Of a stretch of 64,000 bases of DNA, positions 1 to 8,670 are shown piece by piece. The notes under the pieces are model-generated. The model worked only from the letters and a program-made list of their open reading frames with translations, had not been told where the DNA came from and searched no databases. Positions within the stretch are counted from its first letter, which is position 1; the number at the start of each line of letters is the position of its first letter. The stretch is from contig CANRPB010000001.1 of NCBI GenBank assembly GCA_947632415.1, positions 34,654-98,653 on the forward strand. Direction: 5' to 3'. The stretch is from an uncultured Bacilli bacterium (GTDB lineage Bacteria > Bacillota_I > Bacilli_A > RF39 > UBA660). Position numbers and translations under genes: made by a program.

Positions 1-59
1 GCTTTTTATATGTATATGCTTCTAATTTAGACTTAAATAGTATACCATCTACTTCTATC

Positions 60-362
60 TTAGTCGCATTTCTTACTTTCTTGTTCTACGTCATCTTTTT
101 TCCGTATCGTATAAAACTGATATTCGTCTTCTATGTACTGTTCACATATACGCTCTAATATATGTGGTAAGTTAGTATAAAATCGAATATGGTCAAACTT
201 CAATTTTAATTGGTACATTTTGAAATCAGGATATATCTTTATAATTGCATCTAACAATTCAGATACATTCTTATTATACTCTTCATCCAACCAAAATTCT
301 ATACCAGTATAACCTTCAACTGTATAAGGTTCATACTTCTTTTCTAGTTCTTCGTAGCTCAT
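60..362 (-). CDS. Hypothetical protein, 100 aa
   Basis: Acidic small protein with no recognised domain, ending in TAA. Its start overlaps the end of the upstream primase gene by about 30 nt, so the two are probably translationally coupled in one minus-strand operon. Aromatic and charged residues alternate and there is no signal peptide or membrane segment. Function unknown; membership of the replication operon is inferred from position only. Confidence 0.6.
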   Translation of the reverse strand: MSYEELEKKYEPYTVEGYTGIEFWLDEEYNKNVSELLDAIIKIYPDFKMYQLKLKFDHIRFYTNLPHILERICEQYIEDEYQFYTIRKKDDVEQESKKCD

Positions 363-1320
363 TTTCTAACCAGTCTTTAATAGTTTCAAATCCATTTAGC
401 TTGACTGCATCAGATATATCTTTAGCCTTATACCGCTTATTGACCAATAAAGGCCTCAAATAAGGCATTTTAAGGCTTATTTTGCGCAGATTTCTTACTC
501 CGCATACATCCCTATCTAAACAGACTAAAATTCGCTTAAAACGCTTTAAAAGTGCCTTTACGAGCCTGTCAGTTAAGAAGGTTGTTTCTGATGAAGGAGA
601 TATAGCTGGTATACCCATTTCATATAAACACATGACGTCTTTTAAGCTTTTTGTTATGATTAGAGTATCACCTGTTTTAGGTAATTGCTTGTATCCTTGT
701 ACATCTGATTGAGTTAAGTTGTTACGCCACTTAGTATATTTATCTGCTAACGGTCTATATATCTTAAAATGGTTATAAACCTTATAAGCATACATTGGAT
801 TAGTATCCTTGTAGATACCTTTTACGACACCATTACACAGATAATACTTAATACTACTTACTCCAAATTTCTTTAGAGTATCAGTAGATATATGAAACTG
901 AGACCAGTAATCAATGTCAATAGGCGTAAACTCTTGCCTAACAACACCGATTACTGTCTCTGTTGACGGTATATAGTGCTTAGAGCTAACGAGTTTTGCA
1001 TCATTGGTAAGTTTAAGTTTTTTTACTATGTCATTTAAAATGTCAACGTAATTAGTTAAACCTGTTATAAGTGAAACTAATTTAATGACATCACCATAGT
1101 CACCTGTACCATGGTCTTTAAATAATATCCTAGTCTTGTCTCTGCTATAAAAACAACTAAAGGAAGGATTTTTGTCCTTTCTCAATGGAGAGTTATAAAC
1201 TCTACCTACTTTAAACTCACCAATATACGCAGTATATATATCATAGTCTGTTACTCTTGCTAATATCCAATCTAGAGTAACACTGACATTATCATCTATG
1301 TTCGTAGTATCGTAAACCAT
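331..1320 (-). CDS. DNA primase, TOPRIM (DnaG-like)
   Basis: 329 aa. The N-terminal third (about residues 40-85) has the primase-type pattern of conserved basic and aromatic residues around SPLRKDKNPSFSCFY and ILFKDHGTGDYGD. The C-terminal half carries a TOPRIM-like fold: TLIITKSLKDVMCLYEMG (about 220-240) followed by ILVCLDRDVCG, which supplies the metal-binding acidic DxD. DnaG-type primases make RNA primers for the lagging strand, and crAss-like phages encode one near the helicase and polymerase, as here. The 3' part of the gene also contains a copy of the phased TTTTAAG inverted repeat (463-555). A tRNA-like element ends 18 nt upstream of the ATG. No internal TAG; stop is TGA. Confidence 0.85.
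   Translation of the reverse strand: MVYDTTNIDDNVSVTLDWILARVTDYDIYTAYIGEFKVGRVYNSPLRKDKNPSFSCFYSRDKTRILFKDHGTGDYGDVIKLVSLITGLTNYVDILNDIVKKLKLTNDAKLVSSKHYIPSTETVIGVVRQEFTPIDIDYWSQFHISTDTLKKFGVSSIKYYLCNGVVKGIYKDTNPMYAYKVYNHFKIYRPLADKYTKWRNNLTQSDVQGYKQLPKTGDTLIITKSLKDVMCLYEMGIPAISPSSETTFLTDRLVKALLKRFKRILVCLDRDVCGVRNLRKISLKMPYLRPLLVNKRYKAKDISDAVKLNGFETIKDWLENELRRTRKEV
463..555. repeat. Phased TTTTAAG inverted repeat, copy 4 (inside primase)
   Basis: Left box TTTTAAG at 468 followed by TTATTTT; right boxes CTTAAAA (535) and TTTAAAA (545), 10-nt step, with CTTAAAACGC shared with copy 3. It lies within coding sequence, so it may be weaker or accidental, but spacing and order match. Confidence 0.4.
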
Positions 1321-1338
1321 ATGATATATTTTAATAAG

Positions 1339-1386
1339 TAGTCTTGGGGAGATTCGAACTCCCCAAAGTTCCAGTATTCAAGACTA
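1339..1386 (-). ncRNA. tRNA-like minihelix A (acceptor + T arm only)
   Basis: Read on the minus strand, a 7-bp acceptor-like stem (TAGTCTT with AAGACTA) encloses a 15-nt linker containing CTGGAAC and a T-arm hairpin GGGGAG-TTCGAAT-CTCCCC with a canonical T loop. There is no D stem and no anticodon arm. The acceptor and T stems would stack to a 12-13 bp arm of the kind recognised by RNase P and RNase Z. The GG in the linker could mimic the D-loop GG that docks on the T loop. It lies between a terminator (1391-1414) and the primase ATG at 1320. The structure is seen directly; function as a processing signal is inference. Confidence 0.6.
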
Positions 1387-1390
1387 TCAT

Positions 1391-1414
1391 AAAACGTGGG
1401 TATTACTACCCACG
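1391..1414 (-). terminator. Rho-independent terminator after SSB gene
   Basis: On the minus strand a perfect 8-bp stem CGTGGGTA / TACCCACG with a GTAA loop is followed directly by TTTT. It lies 45 nt downstream of the SSB-like gene stop, so it would end that transcription unit just before tRNA-like element A. Confidence 0.7.
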
Positions 1415-1458
1415 TATCGCTATACTATGCCTAGCGTAGGCTGCTGTGGTATGTTATC

Positions 1459-2094
1459 TTAGAAAGGCAATTCGCTTATCACTTCTGAATAACCAGTAGT
1501 CATTGTTGTAGTTGCATCTAACGGATTAGTTACTACTTCTTCCTTATCTGCTACAACAGGTTTAGTAAACTGGTCTATATTTAACTGAGTTATTTTACTT
1601 TCATTCTTGCCTTCTTCATAATAACCCATAGGTAATTCCATAGGTTCAATAAAGGCAAACTTAACATAACTCGGTAATGTGGTATATCCTTTATCGTTAT
1701 AAACGATCTTTACCTTAAGTAAAGTATCTTTATTAGCACTATTTAGCATGGATACTACCCAATTCGTAAACTCTTTATATGAATTACCACTAAAGATCAA
1801 TGCTTCTTTTGGATAGAAACATCTAAGTATACGCATAATACGTGTTACCTGATTAGTAGCTTTAGACTGATTAGCTGCTTCATCATAACCTTCACGAGGT
1901 TTCGGTTCCCATTCGGTATGAGTTACGATTTTACCGTCTTTTTCAAACGTAAATTCAATAAACTTATTACCAGTGGGTGAATCTGCTGTTCTAACTCTAG
2001 TTAATTTCACATTATCGTGAATACCTGCTTCTAAATACTTACTATTATTATCAGATAGTGCTACGTTATTCGCTAATTCTGTACTAAAAATCAT
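1459..2094 (-). CDS. Single-stranded DNA-binding protein-like
   Basis: 211 aa. No classic OB-fold signature is obvious, but the protein ends in an acidic-hydrophobic tail (SEVISELPF) like the DDIPF-type C-terminal tip that SSBs use to recruit partners. The middle alternates short beta-like stretches. It sits between the primase and a RecA/Sak4-like ATPase, where crAss-like phages carry an SSB. Followed by a strong terminator. Assignment rests on the tail and context, so it is tentative. Confidence 0.55.
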   Translation of the reverse strand: MIFSTELANNVALSDNNSKYLEAGIHDNVKLTRVRTADSPTGNKFIEFTFEKDGKIVTHTEWEPKPREGYDEAANQSKATNQVTRIMRILRCFYPKEALIFSGNSYKEFTNWVVSMLNSANKDTLLKVKIVYNDKGYTTLPSYVKFAFIEPMELPMGYYEEGKNESKITQLNIDQFTKPVVADKEEVVTNPLDATTTMTTGYSEVISELPF

Positions 2095-2134
2095 ATCTTT
2101 ATATCTTTAAACTGATTTAATAATTCTGTTAAAG

Positions 2135-2875
2135 TCACTCTGGTAAGAATATTCTATCCATGTGGAAAGTAATGTTACCATTTTCATCACTCTCTGCAGC
2201 TACTATTCTTTTACCTCTTAAATGTGGGGCTCTAGCTTCTCTTATGCTATTTTCGCCACCTTCAAAAGATACTATAGTTTCATTCTTCTTACGATAAACA
2301 AAACCAACTGCATCAGCTTCACCACATAGAATATCACCTAATTTGCCAGTAAGATCTAATGTCATCTCGCTCATATCTTGGCCCTCCACATTTATTTGAC
2401 GGTCTTTTGTATGGGCGATTAAAATTTGATGATCACTTAAATCACGAAATAAATCAATTACTTTCTTTACTGCCATTCTAAGCCACATATAACCACCAGC
2501 TTGTGGTAGAGTACGAATATCTGTACCTTGATAATTTTTTCCTTGTGGAGTAGCTTTATAGAGTTGAATTGCATAGCTCATGCAAATCTCCTCTAATCTA
2601 GTAGCATTATCAATAGTTATATACTTATACGGTTTCTTACCAGTATTCTTAATCTCTTCCCTAATTGCTGTTGCTATGTCCGCAATATCCTTAACTGATC
2701 TTGCTTGAATAACCAAAGCAGAAAGAGCCTGATAACCATTTTCTAAGTCGATAATTAAATTATTGTCTATAGAAGCCATAAGGCTACTCTTCCCACTTTT
2801 GGCCCTCCCAAATAAGATAAGGAATTTTGGATTAATAACAGTAGGGTTAGTCTTTTCTTTCGGTAAAGTAATCAT
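2135..2875 (-). CDS. Sak4/RecA-like recombination ATPase (AAA_24)
   Basis: 246 aa. Walker A is LFGRAKSGKSSL at about residues 21-32. The Walker B region is YKYITIDNATRLEE (about 84-97), and a downstream sensor-like stretch HQILIAHTKDR fits the RecA-core ATPases of phage single-strand annealing recombinases (Sak4 type). Such proteins work with phage SSB on recombination-dependent replication. Upstream neighbour is a 171-aa hypothetical protein 3 nt away; downstream is the SSB-like gene. No in-frame TAG; stop TGA. Confidence 0.8.
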   Translation of the reverse strand: MITLPKEKTNPTVINPKFLILFGRAKSGKSSLMASIDNNLIIDLENGYQALSALVIQARSVKDIADIATAIREEIKNTGKKPYKYITIDNATRLEEICMSYAIQLYKATPQGKNYQGTDIRTLPQAGGYMWLRMAVKKVIDLFRDLSDHQILIAHTKDRQINVEGQDMSEMTLDLTGKLGDILCGEADAVGFVYRKKNETIVSFEGGENSIREARAPHLRGKRIVAAESDENGNITFHMDRIFLPE

Positions 2876-2878
2876 AGA

Positions 2879-3394
2879 TTAAAATAAACCACGTTTCTTG
2901 ATATTAATAGTAATATCAATTATAGTTTTCTTAGTTTTCGGTTTAAGATGGTTCAAAGAACCAGTTGCAATAGGAATTACATCATATCCAATCTGGATAA
3001 AATTGTCAAAGATTTTAATAGGTGTACCGAACTCATCTTTAAAATCGTAGTCCATATTAAACGGACAATTTTCCTTTGCATATTCATCAAGAGCACTAAT
3101 TGCCTTAAAGAATTCAGTTTCTAAGTCAAAGTTAATGACATTATTGCCATAGCAAGTAAACGGACATGACAGACATGCTTCCGGCAACCAACTGATGTTA
3201 TGAGTCTTGCTCAAACCCAGTGTGATTGCATCACCAGGACCAGCAAGTTCGATTCCATATGCACTATACGGATAATCGATTTTACTCTCGACTGTCATCC
3301 AGGGATATGCGTTAATTACTCGATCCATCAAGGATTCTTTATATGTCTTAGCACTCTTTTTATTCTTCGGTAAAGTAAAAGTATATGATTTCAT
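2879..3394 (-). CDS. Hypothetical replication-cluster protein, 171 aa
   Basis: No recognised domain. A central CLSCPFTCYGNN segment (about residues 94-105) has three closely spaced cysteines, and one more Cys follows at about 130, so a small metal site is possible. Basic C-terminus. Tightly packed between helicase and Sak4 genes (5 and 3 nt gaps), so almost certainly co-transcribed with them. Confidence 0.6.
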   Translation of the reverse strand: MKSYTFTLPKNKKSAKTYKESLMDRVINAYPWMTVESKIDYPYSAYGIELAGPGDAITLGLSKTHNISWLPEACLSCPFTCYGNNVINFDLETEFFKAISALDEYAKENCPFNMDYDFKDEFGTPIKIFDNFIQIGYDVIPIATGSLNHLKPKTKKTIIDITINIKKRGLF

Positions 3395-3399
3395 AAATT

Positions 3400-4383
3400 T
3401 CAGCCTTTAAACATGTTATTACTAAATGAAATCTTCATTTGATTTTCTACCTTTGTTTCAATGATGTTGTTATATTTTAAATCGTTCTCAAAACTTAGTA
3501 TAGTAGATTCACCAGCATCTCGATTTTTTAATATGTGCAAGTAAATCTTATCTTTTACTGGTAGACGATTTGGTCCGTAACATGTTATACCAAGTAGTTG
3601 CGGACGATGAATACATATAACATAATCTGAAGCATGAAAGATAGTATCAGCAGAAGATATATCACTACGCATTGGATAATGCATAGACGGATTGTTAATC
3701 CTTTCAGGATTCTCAATATTCCGATTCATCTGTGATAACTGAATTATAGTAGTATCAGGCAATTTCTTTATCCTGATAAACAGTTTCTGTAAATCAGAAA
3801 TGATTTTTAATGCAGATTCTTGTCCTTCTACTAGTAGTGTATGGTCTAAGATAATAATGAATTTCTTACCTTTTGCATAGTTTTCATAGAAGTATTCTAT
3901 AGTAGAAGCTATATTTTCAACGGTACCTGGAGTATCTACATAATATATTGGATAATCTTTTATCTTCTTAGATTCCTCCTCTACACGTTTAAGCAATTCA
4001 TCATCTAATGTTGAATCAGCACTATACAGCTCTGCAGTAGTTTGCCTTAACTTACTGCTTAATTTTCTACCCACATTACGAAATGATACCATTTCAAATG
4101 AGAAATCAAGTACTGCAATATCCTGATTTGGATTGAGATCTATTAAATCAGATTCAAGCGTATTAACAAATGAGCTTTTACCTGAACCTGATATACCTAC
4201 TATAGTGTATATCGTGTTAGGTTCAATTCCACCCATACATTGCTTATTAAACTTATCCCATCGTGTTTTAAGTGATTGGATTTTATGCAGTTTCCTATTT
4301 CTTATATAGTTAACTGCTTCATTCGTAGCAATTGATATAGGTTGAATCTTTAATACGTTAGAGAATTTGGTCACTTGTTCCAT
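3400..4383 (-). CDS. DnaB-type replicative helicase
   Basis: 327 aa SF4 helicase core. Walker A is IVGISGSGKSSFVN (about residues 62-75). The Walker B-like strand KKFIIILDHTLLVEG is followed by IIQLSQMNRNIENPERI, matching the DnaB motif in which Gln-Leu-Ser/Gln-x-Asn-Arg contacts DNA. RSDISSADTIFHASDYVICIHRP resembles the usual DnaB RxSxxIxxxAD motif. The long N-terminal DnaB domain is missing, so this is a short phage form that may pair with the upstream gene product, whose reading frame it overlaps by 26 nt. It would unwind the fork as a hexamer. Confidence 0.85.
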   Translation of the reverse strand: MEQVTKFSNVLKIQPISIATNEAVNYIRNRKLHKIQSLKTRWDKFNKQCMGGIEPNTIYTIVGISGSGKSSFVNTLESDLIDLNPNQDIAVLDFSFEMVSFRNVGRKLSSKLRQTTAELYSADSTLDDELLKRVEEESKKIKDYPIYYVDTPGTVENIASTIEYFYENYAKGKKFIIILDHTLLVEGQESALKIISDLQKLFIRIKKLPDTTIIQLSQMNRNIENPERINNPSMHYPMRSDISSADTIFHASDYVICIHRPQLLGITCYGPNRLPVKDKIYLHILKNRDAGESTILSFENDLKYNNIIETKVENQMKISFSNNMFKG

Positions 4384-4915
4384 ATTCTTCCTCCATATAT
4401 TTCATTTGTTCCTCAATAGTTTCCCACTCATGTTGAGTGAGCCATTTCCACATAGTCTTCATATAACCTAGTTGACCTGTTATGGCTTTATTATTGACTT
4501 CATATCTAAGACATTCCATGATATGCTCATGCATTGCTTTAGATTTACCAACAATACGGTTATATTCCTTTCTACATTTGCTTATATTACTTCTTAAAAA
4601 CCCTTTTGTTCCATCAGGTCTAGTAACATAAACTGGAAATTCATCATAGAAATAGTCAAAGAAGCTTTTATCTTCTTTAATAAGTTGTGTTAACTTATCT
4701 GTTTTTTCTATGACCTTGGTGTCTCCATCATAATGGATAGAGAGTAAGCCTTGAGATATTAACTCTTGTATTTCTTCTTCATTTATAAGGCTGAGAAGTT
4801 TTTGAATGTCTTGATTGACTTTTTTGATGTCATTCAATACAAGAGTAATAAATACTAACTGATTAATAGATATATCTAATCTGTCTAATAGAGAAGTATC
4901 TAATTCAAGTATCAT
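4358..4915 (-). CDS. Helicase-associated protein (possible loader), 185 aa
   Basis: Mostly alpha-helical and charged with no domain I can name. It overlaps the start of the helicase gene by 26 nt, a layout often seen for helicase loaders or detached DnaB N-terminal domains. This role is inferred only from context. Acidic C-terminus, no membrane segment, stop TAA. Confidence 0.6.
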   Translation of the reverse strand: MILELDTSLLDRLDISINQLVFITLVLNDIKKVNQDIQKLLSLINEEEIQELISQGLLSIHYDGDTKVIEKTDKLTQLIKEDKSFFDYFYDEFPVYVTRPDGTKGFLRSNISKCRKEYNRIVGKSKAMHEHIMECLRYEVNNKAITGQLGYMKTMWKWLTQHEWETIEEQMKYMEEEYGTSDQIL

Positions 4916-4964
4916 ATCCTAAATAATTTAGAACTGAAGTACTGATAATCTCTGTTAAACTTTG

Positions 4965-6815
4965 TTAAAACAACTTCAATTGTTTATTTTTAAATTGAGC
5001 TATGATTTTCATAGCTTCTGTTATATAGTAATTATAGTTTATCTTTGGGTTATCTTTCAAATCTGAGAAGTTATTAAGGAGAGTAACACCAGATGCGGTT
5101 AGCATATTCTGATATTTCTTCTCTCCATCTTCTAACTTCCACTTATATAGAAAGTAACCGTCAGTAGATGCATAAAAACGATTGGTTCTTTGCTGTGGAA
5201 TATTATTGTATTCAACATTCCACTGTTTTCCTGTTTTTTCAGACATTAAGAAATCTTTAATATCTGTTACTGTAGGTATATAGTCTTTAGGTAATACACC
5301 TTCTAAGAAGTATTTCTCTACAGCTTTAGGTATAATCTTAGGTTCTAAACCTTTACCTAACTTAACATCAGTTATAAAGATACCTTTCTCCTTTATAGAA
5401 TTACCTTGTTTACCAAAGTAATCATTAACAGCTAACTGATAAAAGCAATCAAACTGTTCTGTTTCAAAGGATAAACGACTGAATTCTTCAAACTCTTTAA
5501 TAGTAGCTTGTAATTCGTCGTATTTGGCCTTTTTAAGACCATATAAGACACCATCAGTGTTCAACTGATAGATTGTAGCTCCTAAAGCTAAAAGTCGCTC
5601 AGAGAGGCTTAAAAGCAGTAATTGACCGTTTATTCTAATCTTCATAACTGCCTCTGGTGAGTATAGCCAACTATGTTCATTTTGATAGTTGCCTGTTACT
5701 GAATTAAGTACTAATTTCTTAGTATCAGCTTCTAATTTTCTACCTTCTCTCTTCGCTGTTATTCTTTCTCGATATATACGTGAATATATATCTAGAAATA
5801 CTTCTTTGTTTAGATGTGGTGGTACGAATCCATATTGAATTATTAAACTCGGATATAGACTGGATGCATCGCTGTCTAATAGTAGTTCATCTTCCTTCGG
5901 TATAATTACTTCAGGTTGATTTATACTATGAATACCACCAACACCAACAGATACTTCAAGATTTCCTAATAGGAAATGTTTGTTCCAACCGTTTCTGCCA
6001 GGAGATACTACTAACGTTTTCATCTCATTCAATAAAGCTTTTAATGTTGGATCACTGAATGAAATAGATGGTAGAATTACATCTTTCAAAGGTATCATAT
6101 CTTTAGGACTTCTTAAATCTTTAAGTATATCCCATTGAATGCCAGTCTGTTGCATATATTCTGTTTTAAGAATATCTACACCAACACCTACACCATCTTT
6201 AGATAGACATTTAATGTGATAGTTATCTTCTATATCTATCCTCAATTTAATGTCTTTCTCACATCTAGTTAATAGTTCATAAGTAGACATAACATCATTG
6301 ACATTATACTCTATCATGCTGTCTATTTCTTTAGCCAATAAAGGAACAGACCAGTCATGATTAAACTCCTGAACATTCTTATACATCATAGTTACTTGCA
6401 TTTCTTTAAGAGATACTCGTAATGCTTTACTATATAGCATAGTAAGTAAGTCTATTGTGAGGAAGTTATTTGCATACTTCCACTTTTTCCATCTATCAAT
6501 ATTATCTTTGTCTTGTGTAATAACATTTGATAGATTAAAGATCGACTCACAAATCTTTAGATATGAATAATGTGGATTAGAAAAGTATTCTATACAATAG
6601 TTTACTATAGGGTTATCATAATGAATATTATTATAACCTACAAAGTAAGCATCAGCATTAACAAATAGGGCACACATATACTCTATATCGTTACGTCTTT
6701 CAGAGCATTCATAGTTCATTAATTCCATTGTTTCAGTATTTAATACAGTACAATGAAATACGTTTCTGAATACTTCTATATCATATATAAAAACTAATTT
6801 ATCACGTATTCTCAT
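4965..6815 (-). CDS. Family B DNA polymerase
   Basis: About 616 aa. The N-terminal exonuclease region has DKLVFIYDIEVFRN (ExoI-type DIE) and VGYNNIHYDNPIV (ExoII-type NxxxxD). Polymerase motif A is DSDASSLYPSLI, motif B is KKLVLNSVTGNYQNEHS, and motif C is LNTDGVLYG, a variant of the DTDS motif with Thr-Asp-Gly. This is the replicative polymerase of the phage. I choose the ATG at 6815 because the ATG three codons upstream (6824) lies inside the tRNA-like gene. No internal TAG, stop TAA. Confidence 0.9.
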   Translation of the reverse strand: MRIRDKLVFIYDIEVFRNVFHCTVLNTETMELMNYECSERRNDIEYMCALFVNADAYFVGYNNIHYDNPIVNYCIEYFSNPHYSYLKICESIFNLSNVITQDKDNIDRWKKWKYANNFLTIDLLTMLYSKALRVSLKEMQVTMMYKNVQEFNHDWSVPLLAKEIDSMIEYNVNDVMSTYELLTRCEKDIKLRIDIEDNYHIKCLSKDGVGVGVDILKTEYMQQTGIQWDILKDLRSPKDMIPLKDVILPSISFSDPTLKALLNEMKTLVVSPGRNGWNKHFLLGNLEVSVGVGGIHSINQPEVIIPKEDELLLDSDASSLYPSLIIQYGFVPPHLNKEVFLDIYSRIYRERITAKREGRKLEADTKKLVLNSVTGNYQNEHSWLYSPEAVMKIRINGQLLLLSLSERLLALGATIYQLNTDGVLYGLKKAKYDELQATIKEFEEFSRLSFETEQFDCFYQLAVNDYFGKQGNSIKEKGIFITDVKLGKGLEPKIIPKAVEKYFLEGVLPKDYIPTVTDIKDFLMSEKTGKQWNVEYNNIPQQRTNRFYASTDGYFLYKWKLEDGEKKYQNMLTASGVTLLNNFSDLKDNPKINYNYYITEAMKIIAQFKNKQLKLF

Positions 6816-6818
6816 AGA

Positions 6819-6889
6819 TCCCATAGTCAGACTCGAACTGACGCTAATCGCACTATTCCTAGCAGCTCTACCAACTGAGCTATATGGGA
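6819..6889 (-). tRNA. tRNA gene with aberrant anticodon arm
   Basis: On the minus strand: acceptor TCCCATA/TATGGGA, D arm GCTC-AGTTGGTA-GAGC with the conserved GG, and T arm GTCAG-TTCGAGT-CTGAC. All three pair perfectly. The 21 nt between D and T arms do not form a normal 5-bp/7-nt anticodon arm: the only pairing is GCTAG with TTAGC around an 11-nt loop. I therefore give no anticodon. The 3' end lies 3 nt from the polymerase ATG. It may be a decayed tRNA kept for RNA processing; a CUA suppressor cannot be confirmed. Confidence 0.7.
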
Positions 6890-6921
6890 AACCTTCTTTT
6901 AATTATGAAAAATGCTCGATA

Positions 6922-7164
6922 TTATTCCGCGTCGAACTCGCGTAATTTTTCTAAGAATATATCTATCTTATCACTGTCATAAAAACAGTCATATTCTCTA
7001 CCGGTCAATTTCTTAGTAGAAATAGGGAATAACTTATAAGCTGCATTATATACAGCTTGACCATAACGTATTTCAGTGTTAATACGTATTGCTTGGTCTG
7101 CTAACTTCTTGATGTGAATCACATCTAAATCATCGATTTTTCTCATATTATGCTGCATTATCAA
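6922..7164 (-). CDS. Hypothetical protein, 80 aa
   Basis: Small charged protein with no recognised domain. Three candidate ATGs exist: 7164, 7158 and 7146. The last follows the upstream stop as TAATATG and is the most economical start. Its 3' end encodes LREFDAE and, at RNA level, a T-loop-like AGTTCGA closed by CGCG. It precedes the tRNA-like gene at 6819-6889. Confidence 0.55.
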   Translation of the reverse strand: MIMQHNMRKIDDLDVIHIKKLADQAIRINTEIRYGQAVYNAAYKLFPISTKKLTGREYDCFYDSDKIDIFLEKLREFDAE

Positions 7165-7933
7165 GTAATATTCCTCTACTATAGAACATACTGCTGTTAT
7201 CTTTACTGTCTTTTACTCTAATACCAGTAAAGGAAGTATCTTTTTCATACTTCTTAGCAATATCTTTAACTTTCATTTTAGCATCTTCTAACGTATTAGC
7301 TTTAATGTAATCAGTTAGAAAATCATAATACTGGTCAGAAGTATTTGACTTCTTACGCTGTATTACGTACTGAAACGATCTATTATCTGTCACTTCTTTA
7401 ACATTTAATTCAGCTGCACTATAATGTGGTTTAACGCCTTTTATGCCAAATGGTGATAGATATAGACGAGATTCGAATTCCATAGCTCGTTTAGCCTTAC
7501 GAGCTGAAATCTTTTCTTTGATTTCATCATCAGTTAAAACACGGGGACTAGTTTTAACGAATAAATTATTCTTAACTAGTTTGGTGAATTTCTTTATTTC
7601 TTGGCGGCTATAGCTTCTAGTATAATCATATCCTGCTTTTTGCAAAATAGATTTAACTAATTCTTTTTTAGCCTGTTTAACTGATTTATTTTCTTCCATG
7701 CAAGCTTCAGCTAACTTTGTTCTAAAGTCTTTCTGATGCTTACCTATACATTTTCGAAAGCCTATTACTTTCCCATCTTTATATTTTATAAGTTTAGATG
7801 GTCCCGGTCCCCAAACAGTTTTATACTCTGGCATAGTTTTCTTACGACTATTTACACGTTTTTTGGCTTTTATTACTTCTTTATAGTTACGCTTTGTTTG
7901 GGCGGTTAATTTCTGTATCCTATTCTTTTTCAT
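7148..7933 (-). CDS. Very basic hypothetical protein, 261 aa
   Basis: The first 35 residues are strongly Lys/Arg-rich and the whole protein is basic, suggesting nucleic-acid binding. No catalytic motif recognised. The C-terminal part (about 170-261) has alternating beta-like strands, with a RSFQYVIQRKKSN segment. It overlaps the next gene's alternative starts, so the genes look co-translated. Confidence 0.6.
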   Translation of the reverse strand: MKKNRIQKLTAQTKRNYKEVIKAKKRVNSRKKTMPEYKTVWGPGPSKLIKYKDGKVIGFRKCIGKHQKDFRTKLAEACMEENKSVKQAKKELVKSILQKAGYDYTRSYSRQEIKKFTKLVKNNLFVKTSPRVLTDDEIKEKISARKAKRAMEFESRLYLSPFGIKGVKPHYSAAELNVKEVTDNRSFQYVIQRKKSNTSDQYYDFLTDYIKANTLEDAKMKVKDIAKKYEKDTSFTGIRVKDSKDNSSMFYSRGILLDNAA

Positions 7934-7952
7934 AATCTTGATAATTAAATGG

Positions 7953-8486
7953 TTAATACTATACTGCTAAGGATAAAGCAGGAGATTCAATGTCAAGTTC
8001 TGCCTTTTCATTGAAGTCTGATATATCTTTATTCAGTTTATTTATTTCTAATTGTAACTTATTCTTCAAACCTGCAATATATGCAGAAGTAAGTTCTTCA
8101 GTTTTGTCTAGATTCTTTTTACCTTTAGAACGTTTTAATTTCGGATCTAAAGTCTTAATCTTACTTAAATGAAATAGTGCTTCAGACTTTTCGCATAAAG
8201 TAAAGATGTTGAGATAATTATTATCTTTAGGTAACTCCGTAAACTTCTTATAACCCATATTAATACACTGCATATACAGTTTTAGAAGTATACGTTCATC
8301 AGACAATTCAGTGATTTTCTGTAACAATGCTTTTAAGTCATAGTTACGTTTCGCACCTTGCGGAATAACATTCTCTTCTTTAATTTTATTCCAATAGAAA
8401 GTAATTTCATTAGAAATTTCCTTAATACGACCGATTTTACCTTTATTCTTATCTCCAAGTAAATATAATGATGTAATTGATTTCAT
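7953..8486 (-). CDS. Coiled-coil hypothetical protein, about 175 aa
   Basis: Helical, Lys/Glu/Leu-rich, with a likely coiled coil near the C-terminus (KNKLQLEINKLNKDISDFN). The longer frame upstream to 8606 runs through tRNA-like element B, so I choose the ATG at 8486 (MKSITSLYLLG). The first stop met is TAG at 7959-7961. If TAG is sense, the gene runs only two codons more (Gln-Tyr) to a TAA, so the product is almost the same under either code. Confidence 0.6.
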
Positions 8487-8537
8487 ACGCAATTTGATTT
8501 TTAAATTAATACTTGACCAAATTACATCTACCAGTGT

Positions 8538-8578
8538 ATCCGGTATGGGAATCGAACCCATATTAACCATTACCGGAT
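8538..8578 (-). ncRNA. tRNA-like minihelix B (acceptor + T arm only)
   Basis: 41 nt on the minus strand: a perfect 7-bp acceptor-like stem ATCCGGT/ACCGGAT, a 10-nt linker AATGGTTAAT, and a perfect T arm ATGGG-TTCGATT-CCCAT. The stacked arm is exactly 12 bp, the length of a normal tRNA acceptor-T arm. D stem and anticodon arm are missing, and the linker keeps a GG. Like element A it lies between a hairpin or terminator and the next start codon (8486). Confidence 0.65.
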
Positions 8579-8610
8579 GAATAATAGTAAAAACCCTATT
8601 CAGCAATTAC

Positions 8611-8639
8611 TATTAAAACAGTACCCAGTTCAGTACTGT
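8611..8639 (-). terminator. Probable terminator after 8671 gene
   Basis: On the minus strand a perfect 7-bp stem ACAGTAC/GTACTGT is followed by TTTAATA, 32 nt downstream of the gene ending at 8671. The U tract is short, so efficiency is uncertain. A second weaker inverted repeat (AATAGTAA/TTACTATT) follows. Confidence 0.5.
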
Positions 8640-8670
8640 GAAATTATTTAGTTTTTAGATCGTACCCAAT

